A DNA stretch of 64,000 nucleotides from Buxus sempervirens (taxonomy: Eukaryota > Streptophyta > Magnoliopsida > Buxales > Buxaceae), in the NCBI GenBank assembly GCA_947561395.2, contig OX387188.1, forward strand, positions 35,025,942 through 35,089,941, written 5' to 3'. This document shows positions 23,839-35,479 of the stretch, piece by piece. Every line of letters begins with the position of its first letter. Within the stretch, counting starts at the first letter, position 1. A program made the position numbers and the translations under genes. The notes beneath the pieces were generated by a model. That model did no database searches. It was given only the letters and a program-made list of their open reading frames with translations, and was not told the DNA's origin.

Positions 23839-24765
23839 GAGTTAGAGCCCAGGTAGGTTTACAATTCACCCCATGGTTCTCCCCTTACCAACTTGTCTTA
23901 TCTTCATTAAACATGGTGAGATGGAACATGTCCTATCTTCATTAAACATGGTGAGATGGCGCAAATAAGACGGAGATATAACTTACGACTTTACCTATTC
24001 AATGTTTATGCGTATCTTTGAGCAGTTGGATTCTAGGACACTAGAGTTTTATATTCTTCTCTTAGCTGTACCGATTGCTTCTGACCTCAACACTTAAAAT
24101 ATTATGTAAGTAGCTCATCTACCATGCCTGTCCCCGTTCGGTTACACCTAAACCTGATTTGTATTGTCTTAAATATGAACTTTGATTAAGACCAAACAAA
24201 TAAATAAATAAACAAGTTCAATCATCAGAAACAAAAGCCTAAAACAAGCAAGCTTATGATTCAAACCAATCAGCGTGGTTTGGTGTTAATCTTGGAAACT
24301 CATTCCACGGCTTGCAATGAATTCCATGGGCTAATTAGAATGAGTTTGAGGGATTAAACGGTCTTTGGTTCCATTTGGGGAGTGAGTTTTAAAAAATACA
24401 ATACAAAGAAGTGGCGCAACACCTGTTTTTTTTTATTTTCAGAATGATTTTTGCAGAAATTTGGTGGCATACTTGTAATATCTATAAATTCTAAATGATA
24501 TACATGCTTGAAACTTGTTTTAAAGAATCTTTTATGTGACAAAGATAGATTTATCGTTTATGAAAACTTTTTTAGGTTGAAGCAATGGATAATTTATAAT
24601 TTTTTATAAGCTCTACAAGAATCAATCGTCCTTCATTGAACATCAAATCTAACATTTCTCCGATTTCTGCAAACTCATTCCACGAGAGGCAAACAAGGCC
24701 TCACTTGATTCTAGAAAATCAACCACACATCTAAGAGATCCAATGGTTCCAATTAAAAAAACTAC
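23839..24765. other. Intergenic stretch between two transposons
   Basis: AT-rich sequence without a recognisable gene. A direct repeat of about 30 bp (CTTCATTAAACATGGTGAGATGG-like, cut here to its core ACATGGTGAGATGG) occurs twice at about 23910-23960. Confidence 0.5.
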
Positions 24766-24939
24766 CGTATTTTAAGGGGAAATTGCTTTTTAGTGATACT
24801 TTATAAAAATAATTCATATTTAGTCACCAACTTTGTCGAAATTGACTTTTAGTGATGCTTTTTCAAAACAATTAGAAACAGGTGTTGATTTACTGTTCAT
24901 GGACGAGAATGCCCTTTTAGAGTATTGAATATTCATCAT

Positions 24940-25890
24940 TCAACTTAGAGACTTGTAAATTCCACTTAAGGACTTGTAAATGGGTTCAAAATTCCATTTA
25001 GGACTTGTAAACTATTGCAAAAGAAATATACGGACTTGTAAACCCTATTAGGAGACTTGTAAATCTCATTTAGGGACTTGTAAAGCAAGTTTATGGACTT
25101 GTAAATTCCATTTAGAGAATTGTAACACACTTGTAAATGCCATTCAGTGACTTGTAAACCCCATTAGTGAACTTGTAAACCTCGTTTACGGACATGTGAA
25201 CCAAGTTATGGACTTATAAATTCTATTTATGGATTCATAACATTCAATTCTAGACTTGTGTAATCCAATATAGAGACTTGTATACCCGATTAGTAGACTT
25301 GTAAATTCCATTTAGGGACTTGTAAACCACTTGTAAATGCCATTTAGGGACTTGTAAATCCTGTTAGTAGACTTGTAAACCTCATTTAGTTACTTGTAAA
25401 CCAAGTTTATGGATTTGTAAATTCCATTTAGGGACTTGTAAACCACTTGTAAATGCCATTTAGGGACTTGTAAACCACTTGTAAATGCCATTTAGGGACT
25501 TGTAAACCACTTGTAAATGCCATTTAGGAACTTGTAAACCTTGTTAGTAGATTTGTAAACCTAATTTACAGACATGTAAACCAAGTTTTATGGACTTGTA
25601 AATTCCATTTAGGGACTTGTAAAACACTTGTAAATGCCATTTAAGGACTTGTAAAAGTAGACTTGTAAACCTCATTTAGGGACGTGTAAACCAAGTTTAT
25701 GGACTTGTAAATTCCATTTAGGGACTTGTAAACCACTTGTAAATGCCATTTAGGGACTTGTAAACTCTCTTAGTGGACTTGTAAACCTCATTTACGGACA
25801 TGTAAACCAAGTTTTTGGACTTGTAAATTCCATTTAGGGACTTATAAACCACTTGTAAATTGCATTTATGGACTTGTAAACCAAATCTAT
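24940..25890. repeat. Minisatellite, left arm
   Basis: Degenerate tandem units of about 20-33 bp, each built around GGACTTGTAAA with short spacers such as CCATTTA or CCAAGTTTA. Spacers are not unique and the units differ from each other, so this is a minisatellite and not a CRISPR-like array. Confidence 0.9.
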
Positions 25891-26184
25891 GTTCATTCCT
25901 TATGTAATTTTCAAAATGACAATCTCTCTCTCTCTTCCTTGTGTAGGCTCTAAGTTTGATTTTTTCTTGTAACAAATTCCAGCTTTAAACCAAATTCGAA
26001 TTCTAGATAATTGTTCGAATTTCGAATTTGAATTTTTATTTTTAGGATATAATTGCTAAATAGGCTAGCCCGGCACGGGCACGATTAATCTATGCCGTGT
26101 TAGCCCATCACAGACACGCTTACAGTAGATAATAAAACTATAAATGTATAATGTTATTAAAATACCCCATTTGAATAAAACTAA

Positions 26185-26725
26185 CAGGATTTACAAGTCC
26201 CTAAATGGCATTTACAAATGGTTTACAAGTCCCTAAATGGAATTTACAAATCCATAAACTTGGTTTACAAGTAACTAAATGAGGTTTACAAGTCTACTAA
26301 CAGGATTTACAAGTCCCTAAATGGCATTTACAAGTGGTTTACAAGTCCCTAAATGGAATTTACAAGTCTACTAATCGGGTATACAAGTCTCTATATTGGA
26401 TTACACAAGTCTAGAATTGAATGTTATGAATCCGTAAATAGAATTTATAAGTCCATAACTTGGTTCACATGTCCGTAAACGAGGTTTACAAGTTCACTAA
26501 TGGGGTTTACAAGTCACTGAATGGCATTTACAAGTGGGTTACAATTCTCTAAATGGAATTTACAAGTCCATAAACTTGCTTTACAAGTCCCTAAATGAGA
26601 TTTACAAGTCTCCTAATAGGGTTTACAAGTCCGTATATTTCTTTTGCAATAGTTTACAAGTCCTAAATGGAATTTTGAACCCATTTACAAGTCCTTAAGT
26701 GGAATTTACAAGTCTCTAAGTTGAA
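26185..26725. repeat. Minisatellite, right arm (inverted relative to the left)
   Basis: Units of TTTACAAGTCC with the same spacers as the left arm but in reverse complement. The right array is shorter (about 540 bp against about 950 bp), so the left arm has extra units. Confidence 0.88.
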
Positions 26726-27152
26726 TGATGAATATTCAATACTCTAAAAGGGCATTCTCGTCCATGAACAGTAAATCAACACCTGTTTTTAATTGTTTTG
26801 AAAAAGCATCACTAAAAGTCAATTTCGACAAAGTTTGTGGCTGAATAGGAATTATTTTTATAAAATATTACTAAAAAGCAATTTCCCCCGTATTTTAACG
26901 AGACAAAACTTGTTTGCATCATTGTGTACTGCAGCGAAAATTCTGTAGATTTAACAAATCCAAACAAAAGTCTTATATAGAAAGTGGTTGAAATTTTTAA
27001 TTTGAACGAATCAACCACTGAACCACGCAACCGCCTCGTTCCGATCAACGTCGTTAGTAGAAACTCATTGGGTCCTCTTTCTCGCTCTGTTCGTCGCATG
27101 AGAGCTACAGAGAGACAGAGCGACCGAACTAGCGAGGCAGAGAGAGGATTCG

Positions 27153-30100
27153 ATGGAAGAGGGGTTGTTGCTAAAGGAGAGAGAAGAGAGGAGAGTAGTG
27201 TGGACATGGGGTTCGTTCACAGAGGAGTTAAAAAGTCTGGGTTATTTAGCAGGTCCGATGATGGTCGTGACGTTGTCAGAGTACTTGTTACAAGTCATCT
27301 CGTTGATGATGGTCGGACACCTGGGCAAGCTCGAGCTTTCCGGCACCGCCATTGCCAGCTCTCTAGCCGCCGTCACCGGTTTCAGTGTCCTCGTAAGTCC
27401 TCTTCTCTGCGTCAGTCGTGGCATTTTTCGTAAATTAGACCAACTTGAATGCTTTCTCAACGAATTCTTCCGCTGTTTTAGGGCCCTTCGCCGCCTCCTG
27501 CGGCTCCAATCCCGCTCCAAACTTGTAATCTTTTTCTTTCGTAGGCATAGACTTTCTTGTATTGCCACTTGGACTTGAAATCTGCAGGAGCCGTAGGATG
27601 GAAGATCTGTCGGTCCAACGGCAATGCATGTGTCCACATGAGTATGTGAGGCTGATGTGGACACATGAATTGCCGTTGGACCAAGAGATCTTCCAGCGAG
27701 AGGGTCCAGGCCATATGTTCTCTGCCACTAGTTAGAAGTTAGAACAATGTGTTACTAATTACATGCCAGCTGTATGCCTCTCAACTCATCCTGATTGGTG
27801 TGGCAGCAGGCAATCACACATTCATATTATCGTCTCGTAGACAAATTGTAAACGGTGTGAATTCTGGTTATTACTTTCTATAGTAACGAGGAGTTTACAT
27901 TCTCTACAACTAGTTGTTTTACCGGTGCTAAGCGCCGGAACCTATTTTCTTTTTAATATTTTCAAATAATTTAAAATAATCATTATAATGAGTAAGTATA
28001 ATAGTCGATGTTTTGTTACCGTGTGTAAGTATGCTAAAAACCTATTTTATCATCCAAGATTTTAACAACGACAATTTTTTATATGATTGTAATGAGAAGT
28101 CATTTCTTTTGTTACCCAAAAGAAAAAAAAAAGGCATAGGGATAGAATTATAATTTTGTATATTATTATAATTTAATTTTTAGAAGATAAAAATTATATA
28201 TTAAATAATAATTTTTGTTTAAAATGATATAGAATTATGCTTATCTACTAATATTTTATTTTCAATAAAAAGTCCTAATTATTAAGAGTAAAGCATATAA
28301 TTATTAAATATCTAATTACTAAATTCATCAATTGGAGAAGTGGGACCCAAAAGATAATGTGAAGATATATATATATATATATACATTGAAGAAAGGGCCA
28401 TGTATATATATATACATTGGAGAAAGGGCCATGTCCACATGAAGGTAATATATCTATATAAATTATTGATTTTAAATAAATTATTTTTATGTGAGTTCCA
28501 AAAGGGCCATTGGAAAAAGAAGGGGATGTCCACGTGGATGAGAGAGAATGTGGTGTTTCAGGACTCTACTTTACTGTAATTATATATATACTAGGGGACT
28601 GTACGCACTACGCGTATAGCAATCACGTGGGGCCCACTTAGAAACAATTTCAGCAAGAGTTTGAATCCCATGGGTTATGTTGATGTGGCATAACAAATCA
28701 GTAAAGTACAGATTTAAATTTGAACATGGGAAGAGCTAGCTGTAATAGGGTTTTTATAGCTGGGGATTGTTTTGTTTGTGAAGGGCAATCATTGGAAAAA
28801 AAAATGGAGGACCAGAATATGGGAGAATAGTCCCCTCCAATTTTCTTTACTAATAACTAGTGGTGGCACGTGCATACTGCATGTCCTCACCCTTAACTGT
28901 AACATATAAGTAGAGTTTAAATTCAAATGTGGAAAGAGTAGTGGAGTGGTTATTATTTCAAATTGTTTTAGTTGGGGAGAGCAATAGTTGGGAAAAAAAA
29001 AAGGGAAGCCAGAATCTAGGGGAATACTCCCCCCTCTTCCCTTTACTAATAGTATAGGTATAGAAATGTCTATGCGTGACGGGTGATTTCAAGGATATAC
29101 ATACGAGTACTTGATAAGATAGGAGTGTTAGTACATATCTTTGAATGTTAGTTTTCTATTGTATATAGTCTTTTAAAGACTTTAAATGGATTTTTTTGTG
29201 ACCAAATAAAAAAGCCAACCAGAATCTAAGAATATTCTCTATAGTTACCTTAATAATAGTATAGATATAATGTTGCCATGTGGAGCATCTATCTTTATAT
29301 GCTTCATGTGGCAACATCCCTCTCAAAAAGATGGAAACAATGCAGGAGAAAAGCGTAGAGGATGTCAACTTGAAGAAATGGGTCGTCCATTCCTATGACG
29401 TCTCATGTTCGTAGGAGACATTGTAGGGTGTAGACAATTTATCATAGGAGACATCATAAGGCTTGAAATTCGTTCTTAAAGTTTGAAGCTTTTACCATCT
29501 CACCAAATTATACAAGTCATGGTCCCTTACCTGATTTTTTCTTTTTCTTCTTTCTTTTTTTCTTCCTCTTAATACCAAACAGTTAGGACTGGCTAGCGCA
29601 TTGGAAACTCTGTGTGGACAAGCCTATGGAGCAGAACAATACAGAAAGCTTGGAATTCATACTTACAGTGGAATAATCTCTCTCATATTAGCCTGTTTTC
29701 CTATTTCTCTTTCATGGATCTACATGGAAAAATTGCTTACTTTCATAGGCCAAGAACCTTCAATTGCATTTGAAGCCGGAAAATATGCAACATGGCTCAT
29801 CCCTGCATTGTTTGCTTTCGCAACACTTCAACCTTTAATCAGATACTTTCAATGCCAGAGCTTAATCCTTCCTATGCTTTTAAGCACCTTTGCTGCTCTC
29901 TGTCTACATATCCCTCTTTGTTGGGTTTTGGTATTTAAGTCAGGATTAGGAAGCCGTGGGGCTGCTGTATCAATGGGTGCTGCATACTGGTTGAATGTGA
30001 TTTTCCTTGCTTTGTACATGAAATACTCTTCATCTTGTGAGAAAACACGCGTACCATTATCGAAAGAAGCTTTTCAATGCATTGGTGAGTTCTTCTGCCT

Positions 30101-31273
30101 TGCTGTCCCTTCTGCTCTAATGATTTGGTAAGTCCATCTCTCTTTTTATTTCAAACTTGTGTTTTTCTTTTTCCTTTTGAACTTTTATAACAATCCTTGC
30201 TTGCTGATGTTTACAGTCTTGAATGGTGGTCATTTGAGTTTGTTGTATTGCTTTCTGGGCTCTTACCAAATCCAAAGCTTGAAACTTCAGTGCTTTCTAT
30301 ATGGTAAAATCACACTTGGTCTTGAAACTATCATCTGAAAGCTAATTGGTTTGCCAAGCCTCAATTTTTATCTATGGAAATGCATCTAATTTTTCATAAT
30401 GTTTCTGAACAGCCTCACAACCGTCTCAACTCTCAATAACATACCATATGGACTTGGAGCTGCTGTAAGGTAATTTGCTCAAAACCTGCTCTTGTATGTG
30501 TGTGTGCATACATATGTATACTTATATATGATATCAATGAATATCATAATTTGTGTAGCACTCGAGTTTCAAATGAATTAGGAGCTGGAAATCCACAGGC
30601 AGCTCGTGCCGCAGTCTACACTGTGATGGTTCCTGCAGTAATAGAGGCAGTTATTGTAAGTTCAACACTCTTTGCCACCAGAAATATTTGGGGTTATGCT
30701 TTCAGTAATCAGAAAGAAGTAGTAGATTTTGTCAGAGAAATGGCTCCTCTGGTTTCAATCTCAGTCATCATGGACAACATACAAGGGGTCCTTTCAGGTT
30801 AATCCTTCCTACTATATCAACATACATTTATTATTATCTTTACAACAGTATTATCATCTTCCCCTGCATATTGTCTTATATAATGTCCCTCTTCACAAAA
30901 GGTGTTGCAAGAGGATGTGGGTGGCAGGATATCGGCGCCTATGTCAACCTTGGGGCATTCTATCTCTTTGGGATCCCGATTGCGGCGACACTGGGTTTCC
31001 TTCTTCATTTAAGAGGAAAGGGTCTTTGGGTTGGGATGCTGGCTGGGGCTACCATGCAAGCAGCTCTGTTTGCTATCATAACAAGTCGTATAAATTGGAA
31101 AAAGCAGGTATATAATTACAAGGGATCATATGAAACTTTAGCTTGAATTTGGTTGGTAGTGACAGTAATAGATTTTACAATTTACTTCTTTTCTAATTTG
31201 AATACACATTTTTATGTCTGCCCTGCAGGCAATCAAAGCAAGAGAGAGGGTATTTGAAACAGATTTGCAGTAG
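27153..31273 (+). CDS. MATE efflux transporter (DETOXIFICATION family), gene 2, 7 exons
   Basis: Exons 27153-27392, 29583-30127, 30217-30303, 30413-30469, 30559-30797, 30902-31107 and 31229-31273 sum to 1419 nt, or 472 residues plus stop. The protein starts [14 protein letters not shown], followed by the first membrane helix region [13 protein letters not shown]. Exon 2 holds [19 protein letters not shown], exon 5 [16 protein letters not shown] and exon 6 [20 protein letters not shown], all family landmarks. The predicted role is proton-driven export of organic compounds across plasma or vacuolar membrane; membrane and substrate are unknown. Intron 1 is 2.2 kb and contains a strong 40-bp hairpin and AT-rich repeats. 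The start codon is 264 bp after the foldback element, which therefore occupies the promoter region. The exon structure is identical to genes 3 and 4. Confidence 0.93.
27600..27694. repeat. Near-perfect 40-bp inverted repeat in intron 1 of MATE gene 2
   Basis: Arms 27600-27639 and 27655-27694 pair at 37 of 40 positions by my count, around a 15-nt loop. The arms contain GGTCCAACGGCAAT and CATGTGTCCACAT. It could be a small MITE or a small-RNA precursor; no target duplication was identified. Confidence 0.75.
28560..29060. repeat. Two diverged tandem copies of a dispersed repeat in intron 1 of MATE gene 2
   Basis: Segments at about 28590-28855 and 28860-29055 resemble each other. Both run from a GCACGTGC/ACGCGTA-like start through GGGGA..GCAATC.TTGG, an A-run and CTTTACTAATA. 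The element class is not clear to me. Confidence 0.5.
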
Positions 31274-31738
31274 AAATTGAATTGTGGGGAATTAGAGAAG
31301 ATCAGTGATAAGTTTCTCTAACTTACACCATCTTAAATTTCATGGCATGGTTGTGATCAAACAATTTTGCATTTAAGAGTGAATTTCATACATTACAATG
31401 ATCAATTCAATCTCCAAGTAATTGGGATATCATTCAATCTTTGCCCTTGAAGAGCCTTTTTCTTATTAATTTTTTTTGGGGGGTAAATGCCATAAGCAGA
31501 ATAGATGGCATTAACTTAAACTGACAGGACTCCCTGAATCTGCAAAGTGAAATTCATTAGACCAGAAGACAAGAAAAAACAGGTCAGATGATTACCTACT
31601 TTCCATTAGTTATTACTAAAGAAGCCATCTTGAGTCACAACATCAGAAAGATCCTAACTCAATTGAGTGAATTTTTTTTCTTCTTTGAATCAAAAACAAA
31701 ACAAGGCTGATTACAAAACAAAATGGAGATAAATATTA
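31274..31738. other. Downstream region of MATE gene 2
   Basis: Contains the probable 3' untranslated region of MATE gene 2. Nothing else is recognisable before the TatC-derived relic. Confidence 0.5.
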
Positions 31739-31844
31739 TTATATTTCCTTATAAATGGTACATGAGCTTGAGGAGTTACATGAACCCTGTATAGTGTCTG
31801 TGCCAGTACACTGGCTTCTGAAAAGGACTAAGCATTGGTACATG

Positions 31845-32035
31845 ATGGTTTGACCATCCATGCAGCACCCAAGTACAGCCCCAAGCAGTAGTCCAGTCAA
31901 AAGCATCTGAACTAGAGGACCTGTTGATGTAGTGAGTACAGAAGCAGCCACAACAGCACCAACCAAAATTTATCTGTAACTAGACAGCATTTTGTCTTTA
32001 GGCCAACTTGTCCCGTTAGAAACTGTAAAACTGGA
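31845..32035 (-). pseudogene. Decayed copy of the last TatC exon (unit 1)
   Basis: On the minus strand the sequence parallels the final exon of the intact TatC gene (50550-50759): it gives VGAVVAASVLTTSTGPLVQM against [20 protein letters not shown] in the gene, and LQFLTGQVG against IQFLLGQVG upstream. The frame is broken between these two parts and the stop region is altered. It has no other TatC exons nearby, so it was carried as the tail end of the duplicated MATE unit. Confidence 0.8.
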
Positions 32036-32139
32036 AGGCAAGAAGCAGGTGCGAGTGGTTGAAAGTTAGATGTTCTGAATCTTCTGACGTACAAGAGAGA
32101 TAAAACTTTGAGATATCTACTGCCCTTTCCAACCAAAAG

Positions 32140-33005
32140 TTACTAGAACAAAAGCAAAATTTTTGCAGTTTTTAAGAAAGCTTAACATGAAACCAGTTTG
32201 GAAAACTTGAAGGGGTCCAAGTAAAGTGATCCAAATATAGAAACCTAATGGGACATGACTTACACTTAAAAGCTTGTTTAGATCAGAACCCCATTTTTCA
32301 CATATAGTTTCAGCCTGTCCTAATCATACACTGTGCTTTAGCTTAAAATTAAAAACACTTCTGACATGGCATGAAAGAACTGTTTTAAACCTATCGTTGT
32401 AGAGGGTGTATAGTCACATCTTTGTTTTGTGTAGCAAAAATGATCTTGTGTTACTGTTCTTTATAAAACGTGGTAAGATAGAAGATATTTCTTTAGCTAT
32501 GTTCAATGTACAGATGGGATGGATCATGGTATTCCTAGCATATCCTAGTGCTTTTGGAGAAAAAAATATCATAACTGGAAGGAACTATTCCTGGTCAATG
32601 TCTTTTTCTGCTTTTTCTTTGGGTCCTATTGAATGGCGGCACATTGAGGGCTTAAAGAAGTAAAAGATAATAAAAAGATTAATAGGTCCCATAGAACCAT
32701 GATAAGAGCACATTATAGGCATTTTTTTTAAAAGAAAAAACAAGTTGTGGCATGCAGGGGTTTATTTTTCTTCCTTGTGGGGTACCTTCTTGACCTCAAT
32801 GTTTGAATATTTTATCAACAGCCCACCAACCAAGCCTACCCACATAATCATCCTGTGTATACCAAAAAAATGATGCAACCTTGTTACAACAAGGCTGTGA
32901 TTGGTCCAGGTCAATATGTAAGTTGTCTGAGAATTTTTTTATTTAAAGGAGCCAAGTTGTGATTTTTTTTTTTTTTGGCCATGAACCAAGTTGTGATTTT
33001 AAGAA
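32140..33005. other. Duplicated spacer, unit 1
   Basis: No gene. Most of it is paralogous to about 42530-43490 in the next unit (shared text such as AACCTAATGGGACA, GACATGGCATGAA and GGGGTACCTTCTTGACCTCAA). Its first 230 bp belong to a dispersed repeat also seen near 17215. Confidence 0.6.
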
Positions 33006-33009
33006 TGAA

Positions 33010-33205
33010 ATCCTCTGTCATGTTTCCCTGAAGTGCTCCCATGAGATGCTGCCATGTGGAACATCTCACGGTCACTGTTTTTTCATATTTGTAAATGTAT
33101 CAAGTGGGCCCCACATGAAAAAACCGTAGCTATGAGATGCTCCATATGACAGCATCTCACGACCACATCAGAGAGCATTTCAGGGAAACATGACAGACGA
33201 TAGGA
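33010..33205. repeat. Hairpin MITE, copy a
   Basis: Inverted arms: GTCATGTTTCCCTGAA near the left end and its complement TTCAGGGAAACATGAC near the right end, with further inner pairing (ATGAGATGCTGCCATGTGG against a diverged partner). The interior has no coding potential. The related sequence at about 33990-34185 suggests a family. Confidence 0.65.
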
Positions 33206-33616
33206 TTACAACCAGAAACTTGAGAACCCTGAAACAAGGGTCCCATTCAATTAATTCTAGAAGATCAACACCACATCTTGTTTTAAGGTCCAATGCCTCC
33301 CATTCATGCACGTGCCTCCCATAGTATTATTAATGGGAAGAGGGAGAATATACCCTTTAGATTCTTTTTACAAACATTGTCCTCCCTTAACAAAGTAGTC
33401 CCCTGTTTTAAACCTCGGATCCTTTAATGACTAAGAAGCCAATAATCAGGTCGGAGCCTAAAAGTACCTTTCCCTTCGAGAGGGTCCAATACGTAATCTG
33501 GGCCTTAATAAGATCCCCTCGCCTGTTCCTCGTTAGAGCCTCAAAATTCCCTGTAGGTTCGCCGCTTCAGATTGAGAAACGGAGACAGAGCGCGCGAGCG
33601 TGAGAGAAAGAGAGAG

Positions 33617-33853
33617 ATGGAGGAGGCGTTGTTAAAGGATAGAGACGAAAGGAGGGGAGTGTTAACATGGAGAACGTACATAGAGGAGTTGAAAAGGCTG
33701 GCTTATTTAGCTGGGCCGATGGTAGCGGTGACGTTGTCTCAGATCTCGCTGCAACTCATCTCGTTGATGATGGTCGGGCACGTCAGCGAGCTCGCGCTTT
33801 CCGGCACCGCCATCGCCACCTCTCTCACCACAGTCACCGGTTTCAGTCTCCTC
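33617..33853 (+). CDS. Extra intact MATE first exon (1A), unit 1
   Basis: A 79-codon exon starting [18 protein letters not shown], with the first-helix region [20 protein letters not shown] and ending FSLL before a perfect donor GTAAGT at 33854. It is nearly the same as the first exon of MATE gene 4 (44296-44532), including the leader upstream. No second exon follows before the next first-exon copies at about 35480 and 37520, so the nearest partner is exon 2 of MATE gene 3 at 39471. Its phase (0) fits that exon. It is either an alternative first exon for gene 3 or an orphan left by duplication; the sequence alone cannot say which. Confidence 0.75.
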
Positions 33854-33984
33854 GTAAGTCGTCCTCTTACTTTTGTCACATCTTTGATTCACCTTCAATT
33901 TTGGCAGTTTAGTATTAAATTAGATCGGATTGAATACCTTCTCCTGATCATTACCAAAAAGAGGAGAATATCTTCTCGTGAAAC

Positions 33985-34185
33985 CTATGGCCTCGTCTGT
34001 CATGCTCGCCTGAACTGCATCTTGATGTGGCCGTGAGATGATGCTGCGTAGCGTATCTCATGGCCACTATTTTTTCATGTGGCCCACTTGATACACTTGA
34101 TACGTAAAAAACAGTGGGCGTCCACATAACAACATCTTACGGCCACATCAAGGAGCAGTACGGGGAAACATTACAGACGATTTCG
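33985..34185. repeat. Hairpin MITE, copy b
   Basis: Left end CGTCTGTCATGCTCGCCTGAA and right end GGGGAAACATTACAGACGA are diverged inverted partners, and the interior (GATGTGGCCGTGAGATGATG against ATCTTACGGCCACATC) also pairs. It resembles the element at 33010-33205. Confidence 0.6.
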
Positions 34186-35479
34186 TTCCCAGTCACGGAA
34201 GATTTTGCCCAAAACAAGAAAACAGAGAGAAAGATCGATCGCTTTTTCTGTTTGCTAAGTAATTACACAACCTCCCTTAGGTTTTCGATAAATTACGTAT
34301 CTTCCTCATGTTAAAACTAAATTGTTAAATTTTCACAGTTTAACCTTTATAAAGTTTGGTGATTGAAAGCGTCATTTTTTATATTGAAATTTTTTATAGT
34401 ATCTAACTTCGTGAAGGAAATAAGTGTAAAAAGAAATGATAGTTAAACTTCATAGGAGGAGAATAAGAAATGTAAAAAGTTATGATAAGTATCATATACC
34501 TAGAGGTTTGAAATTGCTGCCCTAGTGATGTTGTCAATGCAGCTCAATCCAGGAAGCTGACACATGGATCATCCAATGGTTGCAGAACTTTTACTTTTGA
34601 AAAAAAAAAAAGAAATTCATTAAGAAAAATCCAACCATGAAATGCTTCACATAACAGCATCTGAATGGTTGCGGAATAAATAGTAGCAATAAATGGCAGC
34701 AGACGATATCTTCCCATACCTAAACTATAATCCTTACAAGGGTAGAATGGTCCAAAATAAATGAAATTCAGCATATTTACTTACCCACCCTAATTGTTAC
34801 CTTTTTAAAGAGTTTGTATCATTTCCAATTTTTCTTGTGATACAAATCACAACATAGGGTGCTAGGGGATGATATTGTCTATCGTCATTCATTATAATGG
34901 ATCTTGCAGTTGCACTTAAGTAAAATGTTGCTATGTAGAGCATCTCACACTTCAGGTTTTTTCAACATTAAAAACCATTTTATATTTTAAAAACAAAAAT
35001 ATTTGAAGCGGTTGTATTGAATGTTTCACATAATAACATCTCAATCAAGTTAGAGGGTTCATTGTAGTAAAAGGATTTCAAACTTGGGTAGGTATCATGA
35101 TAACATCTCAATCAAGTTGTAGTAAAAGGATTTCAAACTTGGGTAGGTATCGGTAACATATTGTTCCGATGGTGATCTAAACACCTACCATTACATGAGA
35201 GGTTCTCTGTCCATGAAAAAAAAATGTTACTTGTCTTATACTTTATAGCAAAATTTTTCTTATAAAAAAATGTTACTTGTCTTATATTTTATAGCAAAAT
35301 TCTTATAAACTACTAGGACATATATTTGTTTGAGTATAAATTTTCAACATAGCCGATTTAGGTAGTTGCTATTAAATTGTGGGTAGTGGGTACCGATTGA
35401 CCACGTCCTCCTTTTATAAAAGATCTTATCTTTTCTCTGCGAGACTGACACATCTTTTATGATGTGTCAGACTGGAGGT

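Larger units (their letters stand above)
24776..26888. mobile_element. Foldback Mutator-like element with minisatellite arms
   Basis: The element starts GGGGAAATTGCTTTTTAG and ends in its complement, with the 10-bp sequence CGTATTTTAA repeated on both sides (24766-24775 and 26889-26898), a duplication of Mutator-like length. The inverted repeats go inward for about 200 bp of unique sequence and then into arrays: the left arm has many copies of TTTAGGGACTTGTAAA and AACCACTTGTAAATGCC, the right arm the complement of the same units. The unpaired centre is about 25890-26160. No transposase is present. A transcript across it would fold into a long hairpin. Confidence 0.85.

Noticed and set aside
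24940..25890. CRISPR-like spacing of a short repeated unit
   Set aside because: Units and spacers both vary and recur, the whole array is mirrored in the other arm of a transposon, and the genome is a plant's.
25718..25975. 85-codon open frame with repeated VYKSLNGIYKS
   Set aside because: It is a translation of the minisatellite array and not a gene.
27242..27728. Several 78-140 codon minus-strand frames over the first exon of MATE gene 2
   Set aside because: Antisense shadows of the exon and its intron; similar shadows occur at the other MATE first exons.
31739..32136. A second functional TatC gene
   Set aside because: Only the last exon is represented, its frame is broken, and no upstream TatC exons exist nearby.
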